A DNA stretch of 64,000 nt from Porphyra umbilicalis (taxonomy: Eukaryota > Rhodophyta > Bangiophyceae > Bangiales > Bangiaceae): positions 124,001-188,000 of the forward strand of contig KV918860.1 of NCBI GenBank assembly GCA_002049455.2. The letters run 5' to 3'. The translations under genes and the position numbers were made by a program. This document shows positions 20,085 to 29,494 of the stretch, piece after piece (positions within the stretch are counted from its first letter, which is position 1; every line of letters begins with the position of its first letter). The notes beneath the pieces are model-generated. The model was not told where the DNA came from and did no database searches. It saw nothing but the letters and a program-made list of their open reading frames with translations.

Positions 20085-23000
20085 TTTTTATTGTTTGTTT
20101 GCTTGCCTGTCTTATCTGTCTGCCGGCACTCATTACGATCACTTGTGATCGGACGGTCGATCGACCAGTGCCCTCGTTTGTATTAAGTCACCATGGGTCC
20201 GGGGTCGCCGTCGTGGGGACCACCCGGCTCCCCATCGGATGCCCTACAACAAAAGGTCTTTCTTCCTCGCCGTGACGGCGATAGAACTCGCTTTATTGGT
20301 TGGCTACGGTCGGTCTCAGTACACTGGTAATTACACCAACGTTCTTAATACCACAGTGTCGGCCGCCCCCCCCGCGCGGAAGGGCGGACGGGCGGGCGAG
20401 CTGCGGTGCCATGCACTGTCTCTGCCGAGCGAGCAGCGGGCGGTGGGGGGCCCACGCGTCGCCCGCCCCGCCGCCCGCCGTCGTTTCCCGATGCCATCCG
20501 GGCGGCCTCTGCGTTAGTGGAATGGGGGGGGTGTCGCTAGGGGGGTGGACGGCACCAGGCGATGGGGCGAATGGCGACGCAGCCGCCCCTCGTGACTAGC
20601 GACGCGGCCGCAGCCGACGTTTGCGGCAGAGTGGGAGGGGTGGGGATTGCAGCGAGCCAAACGGGCGGGAATGCGCTGTGTTTGCAAAGTACAGTGGCGC
20701 TCCCGCATAGGATCGTTTGCATCGTTGCTGCTTTTCATTTTTTTTTCCTTCTTTTGGACCAAATTTCTGAGGAGGCACGCACCGAGGCTGTTCGTTGCGC
20801 ATCCGCCCTCTCTAATTGGTGGAACCTGCCCCTGAGATGCTCCAGACGGTGTTTTTGTTCCTCAAAACTTTGAACGCGCAGGAGAGGGCCAAGATTCGGG
20901 ACAGCCGAGACGCGTGGAATGTAGTGAGACCGTAGCGCGCAGTGACTAAAGTGGGAAGTCGCAAGTGCCATGACGCAGCTGCCCGCGTGATGTAGCGCGC
21001 GGGCCTGTGACGAGGACAGGGCGGCGCCGTGCGTGTGGCCCGTGCGAGGGGGTGGTGGTGTCGCGGTGACGAAAATGGCCGTGCGATGTCGCGCAGCTGA
21101 CCTCGCGGTACGTCGTGGGGGGAGAAGGCCGGAAAGTGGGGTACGCTCGGGGGGTTGTGGTGGGGTTGAGGAACCGTGGGGCTGGAGGAGGAGGGGGGGT
21201 GACGATGCCGCTGGCTTGCCGCTGGCAGTCCCCACGGCGGCGGCGGCGGCCCCTGCGCCCGCGCCCCATGCAGCAATAGGCTTGCTACTGACAAAAGGCG
21301 TAGCCACCACGGATGAGGGGACGGGAGTGGCGTGGCGCTTGCCCCGGGGGGCGGGTGAATTGCGCGGTAGCAGCGGCGGAGGCGGACGGAGGTGTGAGGC
21401 CGGGGGGCTGAGGGGGGTGAGGCTGTCGGCGAGCTGTGCGTGACTTGGGACAGTCGCTAGCACGGCGTCGTCTGGGTGGAGGGCCGGCGCGCTCCGGGGC
21501 GGACGGCTCGGGCGCGCGCACCTGCCCGTTGACGCCCGCAGGGACATGAAAGTAAAAACCAATGCAGTGCATGAATTGTATAGCCACTTGCCAAGTGAAG
21601 CGCGACGCGGCATGTTTCAATTCCAAATTCCCTGGTATTTAGTCTCGGGTACTTGACAACATGCGCATGGGGTCACACACATAACTTTTTTCTTTTCTAG
21701 TCCTCGCGCGGGAGTACTTGCGGTTTGCCCCGTGTGCACACCTTTTCGGGCGGTACGCAGTGTTTCGATCACTGCAGCGAGTCGTGTGGGTATGGTTTGG
21801 TGCGCAACATGCGTTCAACAGTTTCTGTAAAATTTCTCGTCTGTAGCATGTCAGAGGCGGTCAGACGGAAGCCATACGTCGCGTTTTGTAGGACGTCCGG
21901 GTCAGCTGCCTCAGAATGAGGGTGATGCGCTCAAACCCCCGGAAACGTCGGTCTGGTCAGACGCGTGGACTGTATTTTGTGGTCAAGTCCGGCAATGGCG
22001 CTCCACGGGACAGCCAGGGCACATTCTGTTCGAAATTTCCAGCAGACGCTCGCGACCCATCGTCCTGGAAAGAGGGCTCCCGGACGGCTGCCGGGAGCTG
22101 CCGACGGCCGCACCACAGCTGTCGTCGGGATCACCACCGCGGCGGCCGCACACGCCCGACACACCCCCCGCGCGCGCGTCGGTGCGCGACCGCTCGCGAC
22201 CAACACATCCGGCGCGCTATCGGCCGCCGTCCCGACGAGGTGGCCAGCCCCACCCACCCTCCCGCGCGCGCGAGCGGGTGTCCCCGCCGTGGCCACAGTG
22301 GCGCCCGTCCGCCTCCACGTCACCTGCACGGACCGCGGCGCCCGACGCCCCGCCCCGCCGGCGGCCGCACCGCCCATCGCGCGCGATATGGCATGGTCCA
22401 AGGCGCCGCCGCCCTCGCGCCGACGCGACGGCAGCGTTGACTGCGGCCCCACCCGCTGCGGTGCCCCCCCACTCTTTGTCCCCGCCACTGTCTGACGGGG
22501 GACGAGCTCTGCCGCCATTCGGAGCTGGGAAGGGCGCCGGAAGCGCCACTGCCGCCTCGCCTGCCGCGGCTGCCGCCGCCATCGCGCCCGTCATCGCCGC
22601 CACTGCGACGGGTGGTGGCTGCGACGGCGGCGGCGGCGGCAGTGGGCTGTGGTCCATGGCCCCACCGTCGCCGCTGCCGCCGCAAGCGGGCGTGCGCACC
22701 GCTGCCGACGCGCCGGCGGGGGACGGATGCGCGGAGTTCGACGGTGAGCTGCCTGCGGCGGCGGCGGCGGCGCCCAACTGCCGCGGCCGTGGCGACCGGG
22801 ACGGGTGCGACGGCAGGCCGGCGGCGGTGTGCACCCTCTGGAGGTGCGGGGGTATTCGTCTGCTTGTGGCTGGGGATGGGAGGCGCGGCGGTGACGGCGG
22901 CGGCGCGGGTGGCGGCGGCGGCAGTGCTTGTGTGCGGTGGCTTGTTTGCCGAGGACGCGCGGCCGCGCGAGGGGGGTGGGTCGCGTGGGCTGGTCGTCGG

Positions 23001-23328
23001 TGGCTGCTTCGCATGTTGTAAACAAGTCCAGGGTATTTCCGCAAACGTGTTTTCAGTAATGCTTCGGAACTTACACAAATAAATGGTCTTCGATCACAGC
23101 ACAACTCCAGGCCAGGGTGTTTTCGCGTACGCGCTCTTAGTACGCTCAAAAAAATACGCGCAACTATGTACGCTCCCGAAAAAAGTCGTTTGACAACCAA
23201 CCCCTGGTCGTGACACGCGCGGGTCTCGCTACGAACGCCGCGTCCTCGTCTTGCTCGCTCGCCGCCCCCCTGTCCCGAAGGCGTCTGCCCCGCTCGGCGC
23301 CGCCGCGCGGTCCCCCCCACGGCACGGC
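20085..23328. other. Gene-poor, T-tract and GC-rich stretches
   Basis: A T-rich tract sits near 20738-20757. Long overlapping ORFs at 20735-21613 (-) and 22182-23431 (both strands) are low-complexity Pro/Ala/Arg/Gly sequence caused by GCN/GGC repeats. The minus ORF ends in a charged, possibly helical stretch (FEEQKHRLEHLRGRFHQLER) but matches no family I know. No gene is called. Confidence 0.4.
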
Positions 23329-23649
23329 ATGGCGTCGACGCTGCGCGACTTGGCCGCGGCCTACTCGTCATCCTCCTCGTCCTCGTCCTCGGCGGCCGCG
23401 CGGAGTGGGGCGGCTCGCTCCCCGCTGCCACCGCCGCCGGCGGCCGCCCCCGCGGCCGGCCGCGCCCGCGCGTCGACGGCCGCCGCGTCCCCCAGCGACA
23501 CGTCGGACGAACCGCGTGGCGCAGACGGCAGCGGTGGCCACTGCGACGGTGGCGGCGGTGCCGCCCCCATCAAAATCCTGCGCGTCTCGACGACCGACGG
23601 CGCCGCCGCCACCGCCGCCGCCGCCGCCGCCACCGCCACCGCCACCGCC

Positions 23650-23681
<32 letters not shown>

Positions 23682-24525
23682 CGCCGCCAGTCCCGGCGCG
23701 GGCCTCGGCCGCTTTGGCCGCCCCGGCGGCATGGACGACCTGGTGCCGGTGCGCCCCGCCCGCGTGCCCGACCTCGCCCCCTTTGTGCGGCGCGCCGCCG
23801 CCGGCGCGGCCGCCGACGGCGCCGCGTCGGGCGGCTGCTTTGTCGCCTCTGTGCGCCACCGGCGGGCCTTTACCAACCCGTCCATCCTCGAAAAGATGGT
23901 TGCGTTTGTCGCCCTCGACGTGACCGCGTCGGCCGCCGAGGCGGCCGCCTACACCCTATCCCCGCGCGCGTTTGACGAGCGGGAGTACGCGGCGTCGCTC
24001 GTCGGCCGCCAGCGGTGGCACGCCGAGGCGGCGGCGGCGGCGGCGGCCGACGCGGAGGCTGCCGCGCGGCAAGCGGGGGGGGGGGGGGGTGAGGCGGGGG
24101 GGGGGGGGGGGGGGCCGTCGGACCGCCCCCCCGCCGTCGCTGCCGCCTTGTGGCGGGTGTGGGGGGCGTTGCCGCCGGTGCCGGCCGTGGCGCCTCGCCC
24201 CAGAGGCCTCCTGTGTGTCAATGGCTGCAGCCGGCCGCCCCCGCCGTCGCCCTGCCGTGATGTTATCCGCGGCGTTGCGACGCATGGCTCGGACGCCGGT
24301 CACTCCCGCCTGTCGACGTGGTTGTGCCCGACCGACCGGGCGGCCTCCCCCTGTGTCGTCGCGCACGTCGGCGACGCTGCCGCCATGCGGGCGCACGGCG
24401 GGAGGCGGGTGCTCGGGCCGCCCGGTGCCACCGCAGCCAAGGGGGGCAAAGACAAGGGCATGGGCGTGCCCGCCGCTTTTGCGAGTGAGCAACAAACAAA
24501 CGTCCCGACCAAAGGAAGAAGGTAG
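23329..24525 (+). CDS. HCNGP/SAP30BP-like protein
   Basis: Up to 398 residues. The start at 23329 (MASTLRDLAAAYSSSSSS) fits the family, whose members begin with a short leader and an acidic/Ser-rich LAAYSSS-type segment. An Ala/Thr tract encoded by GCC/ACC repeats follows. Residues about 136-235 carry the HCNGP domain: VPVRPARVPDLAPFVRR, FTNPSILEKMVAFVALDV (family: FRNPSIYEKLIQFCAID) and DEREYAASL. Human HCNGP (SAP30-binding protein) is a nuclear factor linked to transcriptional repression and splicing. After the domain come G homopolymers at about 24076-24117, so the frame and the true C-terminus are unsure; the last ~150 residues may be wrong. It is convergent with the ALIX gene. Confidence 0.75.
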
Positions 24526-24826
24526 ACAAGACCAGACGTGACCGTGCAAGGCCACCCCCACACATCGCACGTGTCCCCCGCCCAAGCAAGTCCCACAAAT
24601 GACTCCTGCCTGTGACTGCAAGCTACCCGTCAGAAACACAAACCACGGCCCAGTGACGATGCCAGCCGCGGGGCGCCCGCCTGTCACGCCCCCGCGCCCC
24701 CCCCCGCTAATACTGCCCGTGGGTGCGGTGGTTGCCGCGGAAGCCCCCAAAAAAGCCCCCCCCCCGACCCTGCCCCGGCGGGCGGGGCTGCCCCCCCGCC
24801 CCCCCGAGCCCTCTGATGAGCCCGCG

Positions 24827-27409
24827 TCAGACCCGCCCCCCCCCCTGCCTGGGACGACACGTAGCGGCCGACGCCGCCCCCCCCCCCCCCCCAACGCCGA
24901 GGCCGCCCATCTGCGCCGCCAGCGCCGCGTCCGCGTCCATCCCCCGCGCCGCCACCCACCCGTCAACGTCGGCGAGGAGTTTGGCGAGCACCTCCGTCTC
25001 CTTGGTGTAAAACGTGAGGCCCTGCGTCAGGAAGCCGTGGAGCTCCCGCGCCGCCGCCGCCCCGTCGGCGGCGGCCACGACGCGGGCGCGCAGGTCGGGG
25101 GTGTTGCCCCCGTCGGCGCCGCCGCCGCCGCCGCCACCGCCGCTGCCGTCGCGGTTGGCCGCAGCGGCGGCGCGGCGGAGCTCCACCACCCCCGCGTCGA
25201 GCGCCTCGGCGGCGGCGCGCGCGTCGGCCGTCAGCCGCGTCGCGTGGTCGTGCGGGCGCGCCAGCGCGGCGGCGGCGCGCGCGCGCGCCCACTCGTGGCG
25301 GGCGGGCCCGCCGGCGGGCGCGTCGGCGAGGCCGGTCGGCCGGCCGGTGGCGGCGCGGAGTTCGGCGGCTGCAACCGCGTCTTGCCCGGCCGACAGGATT
25401 GACCGCGCCGACGTGAGTTGCGGGTGGAGGCGGTCGAGGCAGCGCGACAGCGCCGCCGCGGGGTTGTCGTCCTCGTCGTGCGGCGCCCGCCCGCCGCCGC
25501 TGCCGAGGCCGCCGAGGCCCAAAAAGCCCCCGCGGTGGTGGTGGTGGTGGGGGTGGGCGCCGCCGCCGGCCGCCCCGCCGCCGGCCGCGTCCTCGTCGGC
25601 GGTCACGCGGGACAAGTCGCCGAGGTCGTCGAGGCGGGCCAGCTCGGCCCGCCGCGACGCGAGGCGGTCAACGACAAACGCGTCGCTGCGGGCGGCGGTG
25701 GCAAGCTCCCCCCGGATCCGCTCGAGGGACTCGACGTAGGGGCGGTTGAGGTCGGCCGACGCGGGGCGGCGGAGCGCGCCGCGCGAGTCGGCCTTGGCCC
25801 GCTCGTCGGCGGCCGCTTCGCTGGCGAGCGAGCGCTGGACGGTCGCCACCTGGTAGTTGACCTTTTGGGCCATGGACGAAACCTGCCGGGAGAGGTCGTC
25901 CAAGCCGCGAGCGCCGCCGGCGGCGACCGCCCACTTGACCGTGTCTAGCACCTCGGCCGGCAGGGGCGGGCCCGCCTCACCCCGCCCGCCGCCGCCGCCG
26001 CCGCCGTGGGAGCGCAGGGCCGGGGAGGACGTCGCGTCCGCAACGACCGAGTCAGCCGCCGCCAACGACGCCGACAGCTGCCCGTACGCGTCGCGCAGCC
26101 CGCGCGTGTCCGTGTCGACCATGGCCTCTGTCAAGACCGCCACCTCTGCCGCCGCCGCCGCGTCGTTGCGCGCCGCCTCGGCGCGCGCCTCGGCAGCCGC
26201 CCCGTCGGGCGCCACCCCGTACATGGTCCGCGTGTCCGCGTCGGCCCCCGCCGCCGCGCGCGCGCGCGTCGCCCCCGACAGCAGCGCCACGGTTTGCGGG
26301 TCGGCGCCGTCGGTGCCGACCGCCAGCGCGTCCACGTCGGCGGGCGCGACCGCCACCCGCGCCTCAATCGTCGGCAGCGTCGCCGACGCGGTCTGCAGGT
26401 AGATGCTGCGGTTTTCCAGGTCCGCCCGCTCCCGCCGCGCGGTGAGCGAGCCCTCCAGCGCCGCCACCCGCTGCAGCAGCGTATCCCCCACCGCCGCCCG
26501 CGGCGGCAGCCGCTCCCGCACAATCTCCCGCGCGTCGGTGAGGGCGGTGGACGCCTCCCGCAGGTGGCCCAGCTGCGCCGCCATGTCGTGCCCCGCGTCC
26601 GCCACCGCCGCCATCCGCGCGTGCGCTTCGGCGGCAAAGAGGCGGGAGGCGGCCTCGACGGGGGCGGCGAGCACCTCCCGCACGCCGAGGTCCCCCGCGA
26701 GCGCCCCCGACGCGCAGTGCGCGGCGGTGGCGTCGAGGAGCTTGACGGCGCCGGCGGCGAGCTTGGCCGCCAGCTCGTCCGACACCTTGGCCCGCGCCGC
26801 GACGCGGTAGTAGGCCATCTGCGCGTTGGCCAACATGACCGACCGCAGCGCCGCGAGGCCGTCTGACGACAAGTCGACGGTCACGTCGCCGGCGGCAATC
26901 GGCGGCGGGGCGGCGGCGAGGTGGCCGAGCAGCCCCGCCGCGACTTTGAACGCCTTGAGCGCCGCCTTGTGGCCTTCGGCCGCCGACGCACGCGCGTCGG
27001 CGGCGCCCGCGGCGGCCGTCGCGACGGCGAGGTTGACGAGCACGGCCGCCCGCTCAAAGGAGAGGAGCGCGAGGGCGACCGATCGGGTCGGCGCAAACGC
27101 GTCGGTCCACGGCAGCCGCGCCTCCACGCTCGCCGCGTGGGGGAGAAACACGTTGAGGGAGGCGATGTAGGCAGACAACACGCCCGTGCCGCCGTCGGCG
27201 AGCGTCGCGCCGGGCGCGCCGGCGAGCACCGCCGACAGCGACGCCGCCTGCGTGCGCTGCGCGTCGAGGCCACGGCACGCCGTCTCCAGCTGCCCGGGGT
27301 GGAAGGCGCCCGCGGGGAGGGCGCGGAAGAAGGCGGCGCCAATGTCGACGGGTTGGGTGGCTTTCCCCCGCGTCAGAATGTAAAAGGGGGGGGAGGAGGA
27401 GGACGCCAT
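24827..27409 (-). CDS. ALIX: ALIX/BRO1-domain ESCRT-associated protein
   Basis: 860 residues in one exon, close to the ~870 usual for ALIX. The start at 27409 (MASSSSPPFYILTRGK) directly begins the BRO1 domain, about residues 1-380: QPVDIGAAFFRAL, ERAAVLVNLAVATAA, AHARMAAVADAGHDMAAQL and similar helical segments. Then a long Ala/Asp/Arg-rich helical region, about 400-800, fits the V-shaped domain of ALIX. BRO1 domains bind ESCRT-III subunits and act in multivesicular-body sorting, membrane abscission and repair. The usual long proline-rich tail is not visible. C-runs near 24836-24846 and 24876-24892 make the C-terminus ambiguous. The same frame after the TGA runs on to a Gly/Phe-rich GFFGGFRGNHRTHGQY stop at about 24711, which could be the true end. 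Confidence 0.88.
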   Translation of the reverse strand: MASSSSPPFYILTRGKATQPVDIGAAFFRALPAGAFHPGQLETACRGLDAQRTQAASLSAVLAGAPGATLADGGTGVLSAYIASLNVFLPHAASVEARLPWTDAFAPTRSVALALLSFERAAVLVNLAVATAAAGAADARASAAEGHKAALKAFKVAAGLLGHLAAAPPPIAAGDVTVDLSSDGLAALRSVMLANAQMAYYRVAARAKVSDELAAKLAAGAVKLLDATAAHCASGALAGDLGVREVLAAPVEAASRLFAAEAHARMAAVADAGHDMAAQLGHLREASTALTDAREIVRERLPPRAAVGDTLLQRVAALEGSLTARRERADLENRSIYLQTASATLPTIEARVAVAPADVDALAVGTDGADPQTVALLSGATRARAAAGADADTRTMYGVAPDGAAAEARAEAARNDAAAAAEVAVLTEAMVDTDTRGLRDAYGQLSASLAAADSVVADATSSPALRSHGGGGGGGRGEAGPPLPAEVLDTVKWAVAAGGARGLDDLSRQVSSMAQKVNYQVATVQRSLASEAAADERAKADSRGALRRPASADLNRPYVESLERIRGELATAARSDAFVVDRLASRRAELARLDDLGDLSRVTADEDAAGGGAAGGGAHPHHHHHRGGFLGLGGLGSGGGRAPHDEDDNPAAALSRCLDRLHPQLTSARSILSAGQDAVAAAELRAATGRPTGLADAPAGGPARHEWARARAAAALARPHDHATRLTADARAAAEALDAGVVELRRAAAAANRDGSGGGGGGGGADGGNTPDLRARVVAAADGAAAARELHGFLTQGLTFYTKETEVLAKLLADVDGWVAARGMDADAALAAQMGGLGVGGGGGAASAATCRPRQGGGRV

Positions 27410-27443
27410 GGTCGCGGCCGCCGTGCGGCGGGCGCCAACCAAG

Positions 27444-27463
27444 AAAAAAAAAAAATGGTATAG
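27444..27463 (-). promoter_or_regulatory. CTATACC plus T12 tract upstream of ALIX gene
   Basis: On the minus strand CTATACC (27463-27457) is followed by twelve T (27455-27444), 35-55 nt before the ALIX ATG. Similar T-tracts occur at 35157-35187 (+) and 51139-51161 (-). It may be a core-promoter or transcript-start element, but the sequence alone does not prove this. Confidence 0.35.
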
Positions 27464-27995
27464 AAGAGAGAGGAGGGCGAGGACGGCAAGATCACAAGTC
27501 GGATAAGGGGAAGGCGAGGCGACGGCGCACCGCCGCGGGCGTCGACGAGGAGCACACACCCTGGTGAGCCGCGGTACAGAGAGGCCTGCTTTGCGAGGAC
27601 GTGGCCCTGACGGTCTGTCGGAGCGGGGGGGATCCGCTGGGGCCAGCAGGCCCACAAGCGTGCGTGCAAGCCGCTTCTTGGCTGGCGATTGGCAGGTGCA
27701 CACCGCCGAGACGCATTGCTGTGTTGCACCGACCTGTTCCTGCTTACAGCGGTGATCACCAACATGGTGCAAGTCGCTTCGCCAGCCTGTCGCCGTGTTG
27801 CTCGCTCGTACAGTGTCTGGATACAGTACAGGCGCCCCACTGTGGGCTGGGCGCCACTGTTTGACGTGAATCAGAGGAGCGCGCCTTTCATGAGCAACAA
27901 GGAGGATGCCGACCCGACCCACCGCGCACAAACAATCGACAACCACATGTGTGCCATCCACACGCACTTCACCACGGCGCCGCGGGCCGCCCCAT

Positions 27996-28517
27996 CTACG
28001 CGGTCGACTTGGCAAAAGTGATGACATACCCATTCACAGGGTCCCTCACCGTCATCTCGCGGACACCATACCACTCCGTGACGGGCTCCCGTAGCACCGG
28101 CACGGTCGACGGCAGCGCCGCCCGCGCCGCGTCCGGGTCGACGCCCCGGATGTAGACAATGGCGGTGCCTCCCAGCGGGCCGTCCGTTGGGAAGACTGAC
28201 GCCGGGTAGTGCACATGCAGCGCGGGGATCGACGCGCGGGCCTCGAGCATGAGCATTGCCGCGTCGCGGCGGAGCATGGCAAACGCCACGCCCGCCACGT
28301 CGGCCGCGTCGGCCGGCACGCGGGAGCGGTGTGCGTCCAGCAGGGCGACGGGGGTGAAGGCGAGGCTGGCGTAAAAGGCGAGTGAGGCCACCATGTCGTC
28401 GACGAGGAGCACGACCTGGATGGCTTCCGCGGTGGACATGGGGGGGGCGGGGGCGCCCGTCGCGGCGGGCGCATTGGCGGCAGCCGGGGGCGTGGTGGCG
28501 TCTGTGTCGGTGGCCAT
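27996..28517 (-). CDS. VOC/glyoxalase-fold protein
   Basis: 173 residues. After a ~28-residue Ala/Pro/Thr-rich leader, the chain shows one vicinal-oxygen-chelate unit: AIQVVLLVDDMVASLAFYASL (beta strand and helix with AFY), AFAMLRRDAAMLMLEARAS, GTAIVYIRGVDPDAARAAL, and the final VREMTVRDPVNGYVITFAK, a classic end with DPxGYxI. Such proteins include glyoxalase I, dioxygenases and bleomycin-resistance proteins and usually work as dimers with a metal. The metal ligands cannot be assigned from one short sequence, so the reaction is unknown. It lies upstream of the ALIX gene on the same strand with a 587-nt gap. Confidence 0.85.
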   Translation of the reverse strand: MATDTDATTPPAAANAPAATGAPAPPMSTAEAIQVVLLVDDMVASLAFYASLAFTPVALLDAHRSRVPADAADVAGVAFAMLRRDAAMLMLEARASIPALHVHYPASVFPTDGPLGGTAIVYIRGVDPDAARAALPSTVPVLREPVTEWYGVREMTVRDPVNGYVITFAKSTA

Positions 28518-28662
28518 GGTCTTGGATCTCCTGCGGAGCTACCACGGACAAGTCGGCAACAGTGGGCAGTGTTGTGAACAAGCAGGCGGCTGGGAGAGGG
28601 CGAAGAACGGCAGGGCTCTGGCCTTTTCGAGCACCAGGCCATCGGGGCGTGGCCGTCCCACG

Positions 28663-28670
28663 TATCTATA
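28663..28670 (-). promoter_or_regulatory. TATA-like TATAGATA upstream of VOC gene
   Basis: The minus strand reads GGCTATAGATACG, 146-153 nt before the VOC ATG at 28517. A similar spacing (143-149 nt) is seen for the FAS1-Hint gene. Confidence 0.4.
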
Positions 28671-29494
28671 GCCACTTGGCTGCCATCACCGACGCCGAGG
28701 AACACGGAGCCGAGGCCGGCCACGGGCGACCATCGAGCTGGCACCCAGGGAACAGCGAGCTGAGGCACACACTGCCATCCTGTCCGAATTTGAGTAATCT
28801 CAGATGATGGCAAATACAAATATAGTTTTTGTAGTTATGGATCAGACCTTAGATTAACTACACTGGCGATGCGGGGATCAGCGACCGATCGCTGGGATCG
28901 ATCCCCCTGCACGGCACCTCACGGCTCGCACGCCCGACCGCCGCGCAGACGCGCCCCCTTCGGCTGGTTGCGGAGTGTCCAAACGGCTCTTGGACGGCGG
29001 CGGGATGGGCCCTCGGGGCGGCATGACAAGGCCTTAAGGTGAGCCGGGGGCGCCCGCTCTCTCTCTCTTGGTGCCACCACTGCGGGCACGTCGGGGGCGA
29101 CGGCGGTCGCGCACGTGCATGGCAGAGGAATTCCGTTCCGGATCGGAAGGGGGGGGTAGAGCGTGCTCCGGCGGCGGCTGAGCTGTCTTTGACTGACGCC
29201 ACCGTGACGAGCGCCGCGACGATGTCCTGCTCAGCCGTCGGCAGGCCACGGGAGCTATTCACGGGGGGGGGGGTAGGAGAGGGACAGACGTAACGAGGCC
29301 GTGGTGACCGTTCTGAGCAGGCCCACGCCACCGATCGGCAGTTGCTCAACGGCGGTGTTTCATCCGTCGGGTGGGTGCGTTCCTTTTGTATAGGCTCCTC
29401 TAAGCAAAAAAGAATGGAAACGATTGTCCACGTCGCGAGGCGATCTATCAATCGATACGCGCCCGCTCCCTCCCCTCCATCACGGCACCGACGA
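28671..29494. other. Intergenic, no gene seen
   Basis: Separates the VOC promoter from the 3' end of the FAS1-Hint gene. Only short unrecognised ORFs. Confidence 0.45.

Noticed and set aside
22182-23431. 279-404 codon ORFs on both strands
   Set aside because: Low-complexity Ala/Pro/Arg sequence from GCN repeats, mutually overlapping, no motif and no supported start.
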